DNA of 64,000 nt from Paraburkholderia mimosarum LMG 23256 = NBRC 106338 (lineage in GTDB: Bacteria > Pseudomonadota > Gammaproteobacteria > Burkholderiales > Burkholderiaceae). Under the pieces are notes generated by a model. That model was not told the origin of the DNA, searched no databases, and saw nothing but the letters and a program-made list of their open reading frames with translations. This document shows, piece by piece, positions 24,562-34,041 of this stretch (position 1 is its first letter; each line of letters begins with the position of its first letter). A program made the translations under genes and the position numbers. The stretch lies in the NCBI RefSeq assembly GCF_000739815.1, contig NZ_BBJJ01000026.1:40091-104090 (forward strand). The letters are read 5' to 3'.

Positions 24562-26802
24562 ATGAAGCAGCGCGAATATACGCTGGAGGGACCCACGGAG
24601 ACGGTCATGCCGCTCGCACCTGACGGCGGACACATGGGTAACCTGCTCGACACGCTGTACGCCGGCCGCAGGACGATCCTGATTGTGACGGCGATTTGTA
24701 CGCTCGTGGGCTGCGTATATGCCTTGCTGGCGTCTCCCGTCTATCAATCAGACATGCTAATTCGGGTGGAGGAAGGCACGAACCCGGCGAAATCAGCACT
24801 CGCCGATCTCTCCTCGCAGTTTGCGATCAAGACCGCGGCATCGGCGGAAATCGAGGTGCTGCGTTCGCGGGCGATCGTGTCGTCCGCCGTAAATGCGGCG
24901 AAGCTTTATATTCACGCGACGCCGCGCTATTTCCCGGTGGTGGGCCGCTGGGCCGCACGCCATCTGAACCTGGCCGGCTGGTCGGGATGGGGTGGTTACG
25001 CCTGGGGTAGCGAAGCCATCGAGGTGACGCAATTCGACGTGCCAGTGCGTCTGGCGGGCACGCCATTCGTTCTGACTTATCTGGGCGACGGTGCCTACAC
25101 GCTCAAGTACGGCAGCGTTACATTCACAGGGAAGGTCGGCGAAACGTTGCACGCTCCGGTCGTGGGCGGCGCCATCGACCTCGTCGTAAGCCGTATCGAA
25201 GCGCCGCCGGGCTCGATCTTCGACCTGATGCGCACGTCCGAACTGAGTGCGATCCGGTCGCTGCAGGCCGCGCTTGCGATTTCGGAAAAGGGCAAGGAAT
25301 CCGATGTGATCGGCGTTGCACTGGAAGGCGCCGACCCAGTCTTGACCAGTAACATTCTTAATGCGATCGGCAACGAGTACGTGCGGCAAAACGTGCAGCG
25401 CACGCAGGAAGAAGCCGAGAAATCGATCGCCTTCTTGGACCAGCAACTGCCGCTGCTCAAGGCCCAGCTCGAGAAGGCCGAGAACGAGTACAACAGCTTC
25501 CGTTCCGAGCACGGAGCAGTGAATCTGGGTGCCGAAGCTACGGCACTCCTGCAGAGTTCGGCGATAGCGCAGCAGCGTATCGCCGATTTGCGCCAGCAGC
25601 GTGCGCAATTGATGGCCCGCTTTGGCGACGACAATCCCGCTCTGGTTGCCGTGAACGGACAACTGGCCGAAGCGGACAAGTCGCTGGAAGAACTCGCGGG
25701 GCAGACACGCGCGTTGCCGCCGGTGGAGCAGCGCCTCGTGCGCCTGCAGCGAGAAGTGACGGTCGATACGAACATTTACACGAATCTTCTGAACAACCGC
25801 GAGCAATTGCGTCTGCTGAAAGCGGGCCGTGTGTCGAATGTGCACATGATCGATGCGGCGGTGCCGGCGGAAGGCCCGATCCGTCCCAAGCGCGGGGTGC
25901 TCGTGATCGCCGCGTTCTTCACCGGCTTGTTTGTCGGCGCCGCGATCGTGCTGCTGCGTCACAGGCTGAATCGCGGCCTCTCGCTCGTGGAAGAAATCGA
26001 AGTGGGCACGGGGTTGGCCGTCTTTGCGGCTGTGCCGCGCAGCCGCATTCAGCATTCGCTGAGGCGCCGGCTGCCCAACAATGCGGTCGGTGCGACCGCC
26101 GTCCTCGCGCGTACGGCCGTATTCGATGCGGCGATCGAGAGTCTGCGCAGCTTCCGCAGCGCCCTCGAGTATTCGCTGAAGAATGCGGACAATCGCGTCG
26201 TGCTGCTGGCAGGTCCGACGCCGATGGTGGGAAAGTCGTTCGTCTCGGTCAATCTGGCGGCGGTGTTCGGCGTAGCAGGCAAGCGGGTCCTCCTGATCGA
26301 TGCGGACCTGCGGCGTGGCTCGTTGAACCGGCACGTGGGTGTGCCGAGTACGCCCGGTGTGACGGACCTCGTTGGATGCATGCAGCGCTACGACGAGGTT
26401 GTATTCCGCGAAGTGATGCCGTGCGTCGACTTCGTTGCCACCGGTGGCTATGTGCGGAATGCCAGCGAGCTGCTGCGTGAAGACAGTTTCAAGGATTTTG
26501 TGGACTGGGCCAATGATACGTACGACCTTGTGCTGATCGACGCGCCGCCGATCTTGCCCGTGGCGGATGCAGGGATCATCGCCAAATTGGCGGGCACGGT
26601 CTTCATGGTCGCGCGCCAAGGCGCCACGAGCCTCACCGATCTACGCGAGTCAGTGCGTCGGTTAGAACAGGTTGGCGTGCCGGTTCGCGGCGTAATCTTT
26701 AATGATATGACATCGCGCCCGGGCCGCTATGGCAACGAATATGCTGCGTATGGATATTCGAACTACAGTTTTGCGCAGGATGTGGGGACGGTCGACCGCT
26801 AG
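24562..26802 (+). CDS. Wzc-type polysaccharide co-polymerase / BY-kinase
   Basis: The 746-residue protein has the Wzz domain (GNLLDTLYAGRRTILIVTAI, first helix about residues 38-60), a large periplasmic coiled-coil part, and a second helix about 450 (VLVIAAFFTGLFVGAAIVLL). A cytoplasmic bacterial tyrosine kinase domain follows: Walker A LAGPTPMVGKSF, Walker A' VLLIDADLRRG, Walker B LVLIDAPP. The C-terminus carries a tyrosine cluster with five Tyr in 14 residues (RYGNEYAAYGYSNY). It controls chain length and export with Wza. It overlaps the frame of the next gene by one base if a GTG start is used there. Confidence 0.95.
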   Translation: MKQREYTLEGPTETVMPLAPDGGHMGNLLDTLYAGRRTILIVTAICTLVGCVYALLASPVYQSDMLIRVEEGTNPAKSALADLSSQFAIKTAASAEIEVLRSRAIVSSAVNAAKLYIHATPRYFPVVGRWAARHLNLAGWSGWGGYAWGSEAIEVTQFDVPVRLAGTPFVLTYLGDGAYTLKYGSVTFTGKVGETLHAPVVGGAIDLVVSRIEAPPGSIFDLMRTSELSAIRSLQAALAISEKGKESDVIGVALEGADPVLTSNILNAIGNEYVRQNVQRTQEEAEKSIAFLDQQLPLLKAQLEKAENEYNSFRSEHGAVNLGAEATALLQSSAIAQQRIADLRQQRAQLMARFGDDNPALVAVNGQLAEADKSLEELAGQTRALPPVEQRLVRLQREVTVDTNIYTNLLNNREQLRLLKAGRVSNVHMIDAAVPAEGPIRPKRGVLVIAAFFTGLFVGAAIVLLRHRLNRGLSLVEEIEVGTGLAVFAAVPRSRIQHSLRRRLPNNAVGATAVLARTAVFDAAIESLRSFRSALEYSLKNADNRVVLLAGPTPMVGKSFVSVNLAAVFGVAGKRVLLIDADLRRGSLNRHVGVPSTPGVTDLVGCMQRYDEVVFREVMPCVDFVATGGYVRNASELLREDSFKDFVDWANDTYDLVLIDAPPILPVADAGIIAKLAGTVFMVARQGATSLTDLRESVRRLEQVGVPVRGVIFNDMTSRPGRYGNEYAAYGYSNYSFAQDVGTVDR

Positions 26803-26849
26803 TGGTACAGGCATTCTATCGCCTGAATAATAATGATTTGGAGGGGGTC

Positions 26850-27935
26850 ATGCCAATTGATGTCGACTTCTCGCTGGCACTCAATGAGCGTACCGGGAAG
26901 TTTTTTCTGGGCAAGGACATCATTTCTACTCTCGGCAACAGAATAAGCAGGATCCACTACGGGCGGTTCTACGGCTTCCCGCACAACGACTTCATGCGCC
27001 GTGTCGTGGGCCGACTGACACATCAGGAAACGATTGCGAGAGTCTATAAGCCCTGGGCGGTGTCGCTGGTGCCTGCACTTCGCGACCCTCGCCCCACACT
27101 GCACCTCGATCCGCTCAGCGTCGTGCGTCATCGGCTGGAAGCAAGGGATATCGTGCTTTGCCATGATGTCGGTCCGATTACGCATCCCCAGTACTTTGCA
27201 CCGGGCGTCAAGGGCCTCTACGCACAGGCTTATGAACAGATTGAGCGCGTAAAACCGCACATGGTATTTGTCAGCAAGACATCACAGCGGGAATTTCATC
27301 GGCTGTACGGCAAGAACTACAGCTCGTCGAATGTCATCTATATTCCAACTCGCCTGGAGATGAAGACGGGCGAGGGACAGCGACTGCAGGGCGTCGAGCC
27401 CCCCTTTCTGCTCACCGTGGGAAGTATCGGTGACCGCAAGAACCAGGCACGCTGTATCGAAGCTTTTTCAGCAAGCAAGCTCGCCGGGAATGGGTGGCGG
27501 TATGTCATTGTCGGCGGACGGGAGCCTGGCGCGGACACTGCCTTCGAGCTCGCGCGGCACACGCCGGGTGTCGTGTTGCCCGGCTATTCGACGGACGACG
27601 AGCTTCGCTGGCTTTACGCCAATGCATCCGGCTTTGTGCTGATGAGCCTTCTAGAAGGATTCGGCATGCCGGTTGTCGAGGCAATCGAGCACTATTTGCC
27701 GTGCCTCGTGTCCCGATCCAGTATTTTGACGGAGATCGGCGGCGACGCCATGCTCAGTGCCGATCCATTGAACCTGGAATCCATCGCGTCCGGCATGAAA
27801 TCCCTCGCCGAAATGACGGACGAGGAGCGTCTCGTGCGGAATGCCCACGCCCGTGCACATTTGCAGAATTTTACCCGCGAACCTATTCTCAATCGCTGGC
27901 GAGAACTGGTTGAAAGATGTGTATTAGCGGTTTGA
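26850..27935 (+). CDS. glycosyltransferase family 1/4 (GT-B)
   Basis: The 361-residue protein has the GT-B C-terminal signature: PPFLLTVGSIGDRKNQARCIEAFS, VIVGGREPG, LPGYSTDDELRWLYANASGFVLMSLLEGFGMPVVEAIEHYLPCLVS, with the E-x7-E motif. I place the start at ATG 26850 (MPIDVDFSLALNE), which has a strong SD (GGAGGGGG); the GTG at 26802 overlapping the wzc stop is the alternative. It probably adds a repeat-unit sugar from a nucleotide-sugar donor at the cytoplasmic face. Donor and acceptor are not readable. Confidence 0.88.
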   Translation: MPIDVDFSLALNERTGKFFLGKDIISTLGNRISRIHYGRFYGFPHNDFMRRVVGRLTHQETIARVYKPWAVSLVPALRDPRPTLHLDPLSVVRHRLEARDIVLCHDVGPITHPQYFAPGVKGLYAQAYEQIERVKPHMVFVSKTSQREFHRLYGKNYSSSNVIYIPTRLEMKTGEGQRLQGVEPPFLLTVGSIGDRKNQARCIEAFSASKLAGNGWRYVIVGGREPGADTAFELARHTPGVVLPGYSTDDELRWLYANASGFVLMSLLEGFGMPVVEAIEHYLPCLVSRSSILTEIGGDAMLSADPLNLESIASGMKSLAEMTDEERLVRNAHARAHLQNFTREPILNRWRELVERCVLAV

Positions 27936-28171
27936 GCTGGGTCTGCCTCTTTGCCTGAAGTACAGGTTGGAAAACCTGCGCTTGCCGATTTGAGCATCTA
28001 TGTGCGCGAACTGGCATGACGTGAGCGACGGCGAACATTCTTTTTCCGGCGCCCCGTTGAAACTTTGAAGAATATGACTTGCACGAAGTAGCCCGTCGAA
28101 TCCGGTCCTGTGTCGCGGTGACGATGCGTACGGAAAACGAGCTGGCCTGTGCGATGCCTTGGAACCCGTCG

Positions 28172-29275
28172 ATGAAATCTGCGCTTTCCCCAAATCTGCT
28201 GATCAACGGCCGCTTCCTCGGTCGCCGCGCGACGGGCGTCGACCGCTTTGCGATCGAGACCATTCGGGCGATCGATCAGTTGCTCGAGTTGAGCGATCCA
28301 CTCGTCGCAGGATTGCGCGCGGAAATCGTCGTACCTGAAGCACTGGGCGGCATGGCGAACGCGTTTCGGCACGTCGGGCTGCGTGCGAGCGGTAAAGGCG
28401 GAGGTTTGCGCTGGGAGCAACTCGCGTTGCCGAAGGCGGCGCGTGGGCGGCTATTGCTTAATCTCTGCAATTCGGGGCCATTGCTCTACCGACACCAGGT
28501 GACAGTGCTACACGACGCAGCGCCCACGCGCGTACCCGATAGCTACAGCCGCTCGTTTGTCGCGTGGTACCGCCTGATGGCGCCGCGCATTGGCCGCATA
28601 TCGCAACGCGTGATCACCGTATCGGAATTCTCGCGGCGTGAGCTGTGCGACGCTTACCGGATCTCGGCCGCAAAGATTGGCGTCGTTCCGGAGAGCGGTG
28701 AGCATATGTTGCGCGTGCAACAGCATGAGTGCGCGATGGCGTCCGAACTGAACGGGCGTGCATTCGTCCTCGCGGTGGGAAGCCTCAACCGGCACAAGAA
28801 TTTTCAGCTCGTGGCCGAGGCTGCACGTCTCATCCGTGATGCACAGTTCGACATTGTGGTAGTTGGCGGGGGAGATGCGCGGGTGTATGGGACAGGCCAG
28901 GCCGTGTTGCCCGGGTTCGTGAAGCACTTGGGGTACGTGAGCGATGGCGAGTTGGCAGCGCTTTACCGGAGTGCTGCGTGCTTCGTCTATCCATCGCGCT
29001 ATGAGGGCTTCGGGCTGCCGCCGGTCGAGGCGCTGGCGCTGGGCTGTCCCGTCATTGCCTCGAGATTGCCCGCGGTGCAGGAGGCGTGCGGCGATGCTGC
29101 GCTCTACACCTCGCCGGACGATCCCGCGGAGCTTGCGCGACTGCTAGAACGGATCACGACCGACGCGGCGTTACGTGCGAGTCTGCGCGAGCGTGGTCGC
29201 GCGCGGACGGCGGAACTGACCTGGCGCGCCACCGCTGTCAAGCTGATCGAGGAGATCTCGCCGTGGCTAATGTAA
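28172..29275 (+). CDS. glycosyltransferase family 4 (mannosyltransferase-like)
   Basis: The protein starts LLINGRFLGRRATGVDRFAIETIRAI, the N-terminal pattern of the EPS mannosyltransferases in this family. It has FVLAVGSLNRHKNFQLVAEAA, VVVGGGD and SAACFVYPSRYEGFGLPPVEALALGCPVIASRLPAVQEACGDAALY in the C-terminal donor-binding domain. I chose ATG 28172 because it gives a short lead before LLINGRFL; upstream starts (28079 TTG, 28124 ATG) are open and none has a strong SD. It is followed by the next GT with a 13-nt overlap. The 236 bp gap before it holds no recognisable gene. Confidence 0.88.
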   Translation: MKSALSPNLLINGRFLGRRATGVDRFAIETIRAIDQLLELSDPLVAGLRAEIVVPEALGGMANAFRHVGLRASGKGGGLRWEQLALPKAARGRLLLNLCNSGPLLYRHQVTVLHDAAPTRVPDSYSRSFVAWYRLMAPRIGRISQRVITVSEFSRRELCDAYRISAAKIGVVPESGEHMLRVQQHECAMASELNGRAFVLAVGSLNRHKNFQLVAEAARLIRDAQFDIVVVGGGDARVYGTGQAVLPGFVKHLGYVSDGELAALYRSAACFVYPSRYEGFGLPPVEALALGCPVIASRLPAVQEACGDAALYTSPDDPAELARLLERITTDAALRASLRERGRARTAELTWRATAVKLIEEISPWLM

Positions 29276-30480
29276 CGCTCGCTCCAACCTTTAGTTACGA
29301 CACGCGCCGTTTCGGCCGGGTGGCGGTCGTGCATGACTGGCTCACAGCCTATGCCGGTTCGGAGAAGGTGGTGGAGCAGATTCTTCAGTTATTCCCACAG
29401 GCTGATCTCTACAGCATCGTCGACTTCTTCCCGGAGTCGCAGCGGTGGGCACTGGGCGGCAAGCGTGCGACAACCTCGTTCATTCAGCATCTTCCGTGCG
29501 CGCGCCAGTCATTTCGCAACTATCTTCCACTCATGCCGCTGGCCATCGAGCAGTTCGACCTTTCGTCATACGATCTCGTGATTTCGTCGAACCATGCTGT
29601 GGCCAAGGGCGTGCTGACCGGACCGCATCAGGTGCATGTGAGCTACGTGCACTCGCCGATTCGCTACGCGTGGGATCTGCAGCATCAATACTTGTCCGAA
29701 GCAGGCCTGCAACGCGGCGTCAAGAGCTGGGTCGTGCGCTCTTTGCTTCACTACTTGCGCATCTGGGACCAGCGCACAGCCCATGGCGTCGATGCTTTCG
29801 TCGCCAATTCGGCCTTCGTGGGGCGGCGCATCCACAAGGTGTACGGCAGCGAAGCCGCCGTGGTCTATCCGCCGGTGGATGTGGAACGGTTCGAGCTGTG
29901 CACTGAGCATGAGGACTTCTATCTGATTTCCTCGCGCATGGTGCCTTACAAGCGCATTCCGCTCATTGTCGAGGCTTTTGCGGCAATGCCCTCGCGGCGT
30001 CTCGTGGCGATCGGCGATGGCCCCGATATGGCGCGTGCCAAGGCCTGCGCAACGGAGAACGTGACGCTGCTTGGCTATCAGCCGGACGCGGTGCTGGTGG
30101 ACTACATGCAGCGTGCGCGCGCGTTCGTCTTCGCAGCGGAGGAAGACTTTGGCATTTCTGTTGTCGAAGCGCAGGCCTGTGGTACGCCGATCATTGCTCT
30201 AGGCCGTGGCGGGGTGCGCGAAATCGTTGTCGAATCACCAGACCCCGAGCGCGCCACGGGGCTCTTTTTCAGCGAGCAGAGTGTGGAGTCCATCGTCGAC
30301 GCGGTGAAGCGCTTCGAGCAGCATCAGCCGATTCGTCCGGAAGTTTGCCGCCGCAACGCGATGCGATTCACGGCGGAGTTGTTCAAGCGGGAATTCCTTG
30401 GTGTCGTGGAGCGCGCGATGGAAGCCAGCGTGCCGTTCGCCGATATCCCACCGGCGGTCCGGCGCTGGCGCTCTGCCTGA
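29263..30480 (+). CDS. glycosyltransferase family 4 (EPS type)
   Basis: The protein begins RVAVVHDWLTAYAGSEKVVEQILQLFPQADLYSIVDF, typical of GT4 enzymes in exopolysaccharide loci, and has YVHSPIRYAWDL, FYLISSRMVPYKRIPLIVEAF and ARAFVFAAEEDFGISVVEAQACGTPIIALGRGG. The GTG start at 29263 overlaps the previous gene by 13 nt and has a GAGGAG SD, which supports coupled translation. Length is 405 residues. It is a cytoplasmic repeat-unit transferase; specificity is unknown. Confidence 0.9.
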   Translation: MANVTLAPTFSYDTRRFGRVAVVHDWLTAYAGSEKVVEQILQLFPQADLYSIVDFFPESQRWALGGKRATTSFIQHLPCARQSFRNYLPLMPLAIEQFDLSSYDLVISSNHAVAKGVLTGPHQVHVSYVHSPIRYAWDLQHQYLSEAGLQRGVKSWVVRSLLHYLRIWDQRTAHGVDAFVANSAFVGRRIHKVYGSEAAVVYPPVDVERFELCTEHEDFYLISSRMVPYKRIPLIVEAFAAMPSRRLVAIGDGPDMARAKACATENVTLLGYQPDAVLVDYMQRARAFVFAAEEDFGISVVEAQACGTPIIALGRGGVREIVVESPDPERATGLFFSEQSVESIVDAVKRFEQHQPIRPEVCRRNAMRFTAELFKREFLGVVERAMEASVPFADIPPAVRRWRSA

Positions 30481-30541
30481 AACGGTGAACGACAAGATCG
30501 TTTGCGCGCGCGCGTGCAGAGAACGGATGGGGGCGTGACCA

Positions 30542-31954
30542 GTGGGACTATCGATATTCGGAATCGTGGTAATCGTCTCCGGGCTGGTGGCGCTCTACGT
30601 GTCGCATCGCGGTGCGATTTACTTGATGGTGGTGTACACGCTGTTCGGGTGCGCGCTTGCGCTCGCGCTGGGTGGTATTGGCGTGATGCCCGCCCAGCTC
30701 TTTCTCGCTTTCTTTGCACTCCGGGCCTTCAATCTCGTCGGCGGCAAGAAACTGGCCGATGCGTTCTCGGTGGACAAGCCGGGATTCTGGCTGCTTTGTA
30801 CCTGCGTGTGGGGTGTCTTTGGCGCCATCGTCCTACCGCGCCTGCTGGGCGGCTCGACGCTGGTATTCGCTGTCGACCGCGATGCCACGGGCGCTGCGGA
30901 GGCGCTGCTGCTGCGCCCGCTCGGCCCCGTTTCCGGTAATCTGTCGCAGGCGCTCTATTGTGTTGCTGACACCTTGGTGTATTGCTGTATGTACGCGTTT
31001 TTACAATATCGCGGTGGGTACCGGACGCTTGCTAACGCCATATTCCTGCTCGCCGGGCTGGACGCGCTTGCAGGTGTGATCGATATTGTTTCGCACGCTG
31101 CTGGCGTCGATGTGCTTTCGGTCGTGAAGACAGCACAGTTCGCTTATTTGACCGGCGTCGAGATGGATGGGCTTGTGCGCATTAGCGGTACATTCAGCGA
31201 AACGTCCGGATTTTCGGGCTTCACGCTTCCGCTCTTTGTCTTTTGTCTCAATCTCTGGCTGGTCGGCTATCGTCCGAAAACGACCGCTATGCTTTCTGCC
31301 GCATCGGGAATACTGCTGCTGCTGTCCACATCGGGCAGTGCCTATGTGGGGTTAGGCGGGTATATGTTCGTACTGCTGTTTAGCCGGCCCGGCCTTGTTG
31401 CACGTTCCGCTGACGTGCGCAAGCGGCGTTTTTGCGTCATTTCCGCATGCATAGGCGTGCTGGCGGCGCTCTATATCGTGGTTTTTATGCCGACGGTATC
31501 CGATGCGCTCGTGCAATTCGTCGACACCACGATCCTGAGCAAGGCCGACAGCGATTCTGGCGTTGAACGAATGGGGTGGAACGCGCAAGGGGTGACTAAC
31601 TTCTTCGATACCTACGGGATAGGCGTCGGACTCGGCAGCATTCGCGCATCAAGCTTTTTGGTGGTGGTGCTGGCAAACCTGGGTGTTGTGGGTGTAGTTT
31701 GCTATGGACTATTCGTGGGCAAGTCTCTCTTTTCATCCGTGTCGGCCCATTATCCGTTCGTCGAGCGTGCCGTTTGCTATGCGGCACGACATAGCACTAT
31801 TTCCGCGTTGATCGTTGCTTCGGCTTCGGGTTCGGTGTTCGAGCTTGGCTCGTGTTTCTACGTAGTTGCGGCCGCGGCAGGCGCACTCACGCTGCGTGCG
31901 CCGCGACGCGTGCTCAGGGCGCAAGGGATGAACTGCCAGGGGGTTCATGAGTAA
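30542..31954 (+). CDS. Wzy-like polysaccharide polymerase / O-antigen ligase-like membrane protein
   Basis: The 470-residue protein has about eleven predicted helices and a larger soluble loop around residues 325-360 (SDALVQFVDTTILSKADSDSGVERMGWNAQGV). That arrangement is characteristic of Wzy/WaaL-type proteins. The segment SGTFSETSGFSGFTLPLFVFCL followed by SGILLLLSTSGSAYVGLG resembles the region that precedes the catalytic loop in this superfamily. It starts with GTG at 30542. Sequence conservation in this family is low, so the assignment comes from topology and from its place in a locus with Wza, Wzc and a Wzx-like flippase. Confidence 0.8.
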   Translation: MGLSIFGIVVIVSGLVALYVSHRGAIYLMVVYTLFGCALALALGGIGVMPAQLFLAFFALRAFNLVGGKKLADAFSVDKPGFWLLCTCVWGVFGAIVLPRLLGGSTLVFAVDRDATGAAEALLLRPLGPVSGNLSQALYCVADTLVYCCMYAFLQYRGGYRTLANAIFLLAGLDALAGVIDIVSHAAGVDVLSVVKTAQFAYLTGVEMDGLVRISGTFSETSGFSGFTLPLFVFCLNLWLVGYRPKTTAMLSAASGILLLLSTSGSAYVGLGGYMFVLLFSRPGLVARSADVRKRRFCVISACIGVLAALYIVVFMPTVSDALVQFVDTTILSKADSDSGVERMGWNAQGVTNFFDTYGIGVGLGSIRASSFLVVVLANLGVVGVVCYGLFVGKSLFSSVSAHYPFVERAVCYAARHSTISALIVASASGSVFELGSCFYVVAAAAGALTLRAPRRVLRAQGMNCQGVHE

Positions 31955-31979
31955 AAGCCTGCATTGGCTGATGAGGTGA

Positions 31980-32921
31980 GTGATGGATTCGAGTGTCGGT
32001 CAGCGAGCAAATATGTGCAGAAAAATGAATGAGCCATCGCCCGGAAAACATCCGAAAATTTGCCTGATTTTCGCAACCCGGGGTCGTGCCGAACTCCTTA
32101 AACTTGTCATTGCCTCCGTCGATTCGCAGACCGTGAGACCAGACCTGATCATGGTTTCCTGTGTGTCGGACGAGGATGTCGGGGACGTTGCCAGTCGCCC
32201 TGGCCTGCTCGTGGTTAAGGGGCGGCCCGGCCTAACAGTACAACGTAATACCGCATTGAGTCATGTGCCGGGTGACACCGACGTTGTGATTTTTCTGGAC
32301 GATGATTTCCTGATGCATCGCACTTGGATTGCTGAAATCCTCGATGCGCTGGAGAGCGATGCCTCCATCGCCTGTATCACAGGAACGGTCCTCGCAGACG
32401 GTATCCACGGGCCGGGTTTTTCTTTCGAACAGGCTCGGGCCATTCTCGCGGGGATGAGTTCGTTCCCGGAAAGCAAGACCACGGTTCCGACCGGTGGTCC
32501 CTACGGGTGCAATATGGCGTTCCGCGCCAGCAGCATTGTCGGCCTGCGCTTCGATGAGCGGCTCGTTCTCTATGGCTGGCAGGAGGATCGCGATTTCGGT
32601 GGCCAGATCTGGAACCGCGGCGGTCGTGTCGTTCGCATCAATACCGCACTAGGTGTGCATATGGGGACAAAGGGCGGCAGGGTGTCCGGGCGCAAACTGG
32701 GCTATTCGCAGGTTATCAATCCGCTCTATCTGGTGAGAAGGAAGACCATGCCTTTGCGCGATGCGCTCGATCATGTCGTGCGTAACGTCGCCAGCAATAT
32801 CCTGCGCAGTTTCGCGCCGGAGCCCTGGATAGACCGTCGCGGTCGTCTGAGGGGAAATCTGATCGGATTTTGGGATTGTGTGCGCGGAAGGTTGACACCG
32901 GAACGAGCGGAGAAGCTATGA
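31980..32921 (+). CDS. glycosyltransferase family 2
   Basis: The protein has a GT-A fold: KICLIFATRGRAELLKLVIASVDSQTV, VQRNTALSHVPGDTDVVIFLDDDFLMHRTW (DxD motif), GPYGCNMAFRASSIVGLRFDERLVLYGWQEDRDFGGQIW. Length is about 313 residues from GTG 31980; ATG 31983 is equally possible. Base composition is slightly less GC-rich than upstream genes. Its stop overlaps the ATG of the next GT gene (ATGA at 32918-32921). Confidence 0.87.
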   Translation: MMDSSVGQRANMCRKMNEPSPGKHPKICLIFATRGRAELLKLVIASVDSQTVRPDLIMVSCVSDEDVGDVASRPGLLVVKGRPGLTVQRNTALSHVPGDTDVVIFLDDDFLMHRTWIAEILDALESDASIACITGTVLADGIHGPGFSFEQARAILAGMSSFPESKTTVPTGGPYGCNMAFRASSIVGLRFDERLVLYGWQEDRDFGGQIWNRGGRVVRINTALGVHMGTKGGRVSGRKLGYSQVINPLYLVRRKTMPLRDALDHVVRNVASNILRSFAPEPWIDRRGRLRGNLIGFWDCVRGRLTPERAEKL

Positions 32922-34027
32922 ATGCGGTCGCATCTAAAACGATAGCGTTCAATGGCAAATTCTTTGGGGCGGCATCAACGGGTGTGCACAGGGTTGCCGA
33001 AGAACTTATCGCCGCGACGGACGCCTTGATTTCAGAACAACACGGTAACGGCGCTGACTTTGCTCTTGTAGTGAGAAATAGCGTTGAAACTCCTGCTTAC
33101 CGCAATATTTCATGTATTCGCGAGAGTCGGCTGGCCCGCAGTATGCACCGAATCGCGTGGGAGCAATGCTATCTTCCCCTGGCGCGAAGAAAGGACTTCA
33201 TTCTCAATCTTTGTAATCTCGGGCCACTGCTGCATCGGGACTCCGCGACGATGATACACGACGCCCAAGTTTATTCTTCGCCGGAGTCCTATTCCCTGAG
33301 GTTCCGGCTGTGGCACAAGTTTCTCTACTTTTTCATCGGCCGGCGCCACAAAATCATATTTACTGTGTCGGAGTTTTCGAAAAGCGAGCTCGTGCGATAT
33401 GGCGTTGCCAGCCCAGACAAGATTGTGGTGGTACACAATGGCTGTGACCATATTTTGCAATTCCAGCCTGACGAGCATCCGCTCGTGACAATGAAGCTCG
33501 AACCGGGGCGCTATGTCCTCGCGCTCGCAAACACTCAGAAGCACAAGAACATTGCCGTTCTGCTGAAGGCCTTTGCAGGTTCTGAACTCAGGGATGTCGC
33601 ACTGGTGCTCTTCGGTGGTTCGACGAGAGCCGATTTCGAAGATCTCGGGCTTGCGGTGCCCCGTAACGTGCGATTCGCCGGCCGGATTACTGATTCGGAG
33701 CTTGTTGGGCTGATGAGCAATGCCGGCGTGCTTGCCTTTCCTTCACTGACTGAAGGTTTTGGTTTGCCTCCTCTGGAGGCAATGGCGCTCGGCTGCCCCG
33801 TTGTGGCTGCACCGCTCGGTGCGCTTCCGGAAGTCTGCGGCAACGCCGCACTTTATGCAGACGCGTTCAGCCCGGACGCATGGAGCCTAAAGATTCGAAC
33901 GGTGCTCGACGATGAAGCGGTGCGCCAGGCGCTGGTAGCTGACGGACGACGGCAGGCTGCCAAGTTCACCTGGAAGCAGGCAGCGCAAAACCTGTTTGAG
34001 GCGGTAAATGCTGCGACGCTGCAGTGA
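32918..34027 (+). CDS. glycosyltransferase family 4, paralogue of the 28172 gene
   Basis: The 369-residue protein begins AFNGKFFGAASTGVHRVAEELI and contains FILNLCNLGPLLHRDSATMIHDAQVYSSPESYS, HKIIFTVSEFSKSELVRYG, YVLALANTQKHKNIAVLLKAFAG and GVLAFPSLTEGFGLPPLEAMALGCPVVAAPLGALPEVCGNAALYAD. Its overall layout matches the GT4 encoded at 28172-29275. They are probably duplicated or related enzymes adding similar sugars. ATG at 32918 overlaps the preceding stop and has a GGAGAAG SD. Composition is clearly lower in GC than the wza-wzc part. Confidence 0.9.
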   Translation: MNAVASKTIAFNGKFFGAASTGVHRVAEELIAATDALISEQHGNGADFALVVRNSVETPAYRNISCIRESRLARSMHRIAWEQCYLPLARRKDFILNLCNLGPLLHRDSATMIHDAQVYSSPESYSLRFRLWHKFLYFFIGRRHKIIFTVSEFSKSELVRYGVASPDKIVVVHNGCDHILQFQPDEHPLVTMKLEPGRYVLALANTQKHKNIAVLLKAFAGSELRDVALVLFGGSTRADFEDLGLAVPRNVRFAGRITDSELVGLMSNAGVLAFPSLTEGFGLPPLEAMALGCPVVAAPLGALPEVCGNAALYADAFSPDAWSLKIRTVLDDEAVRQALVADGRRQAAKFTWKQAAQNLFEAVNAATLQ

Positions 34028-34041
34028 CCCGAAGCGCCGGA

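Noticed and set aside
24793..26619. 608-codon leftward frame antisense to wzc
   Set aside because: No domain or start context; wzc on the other strand has all motifs.
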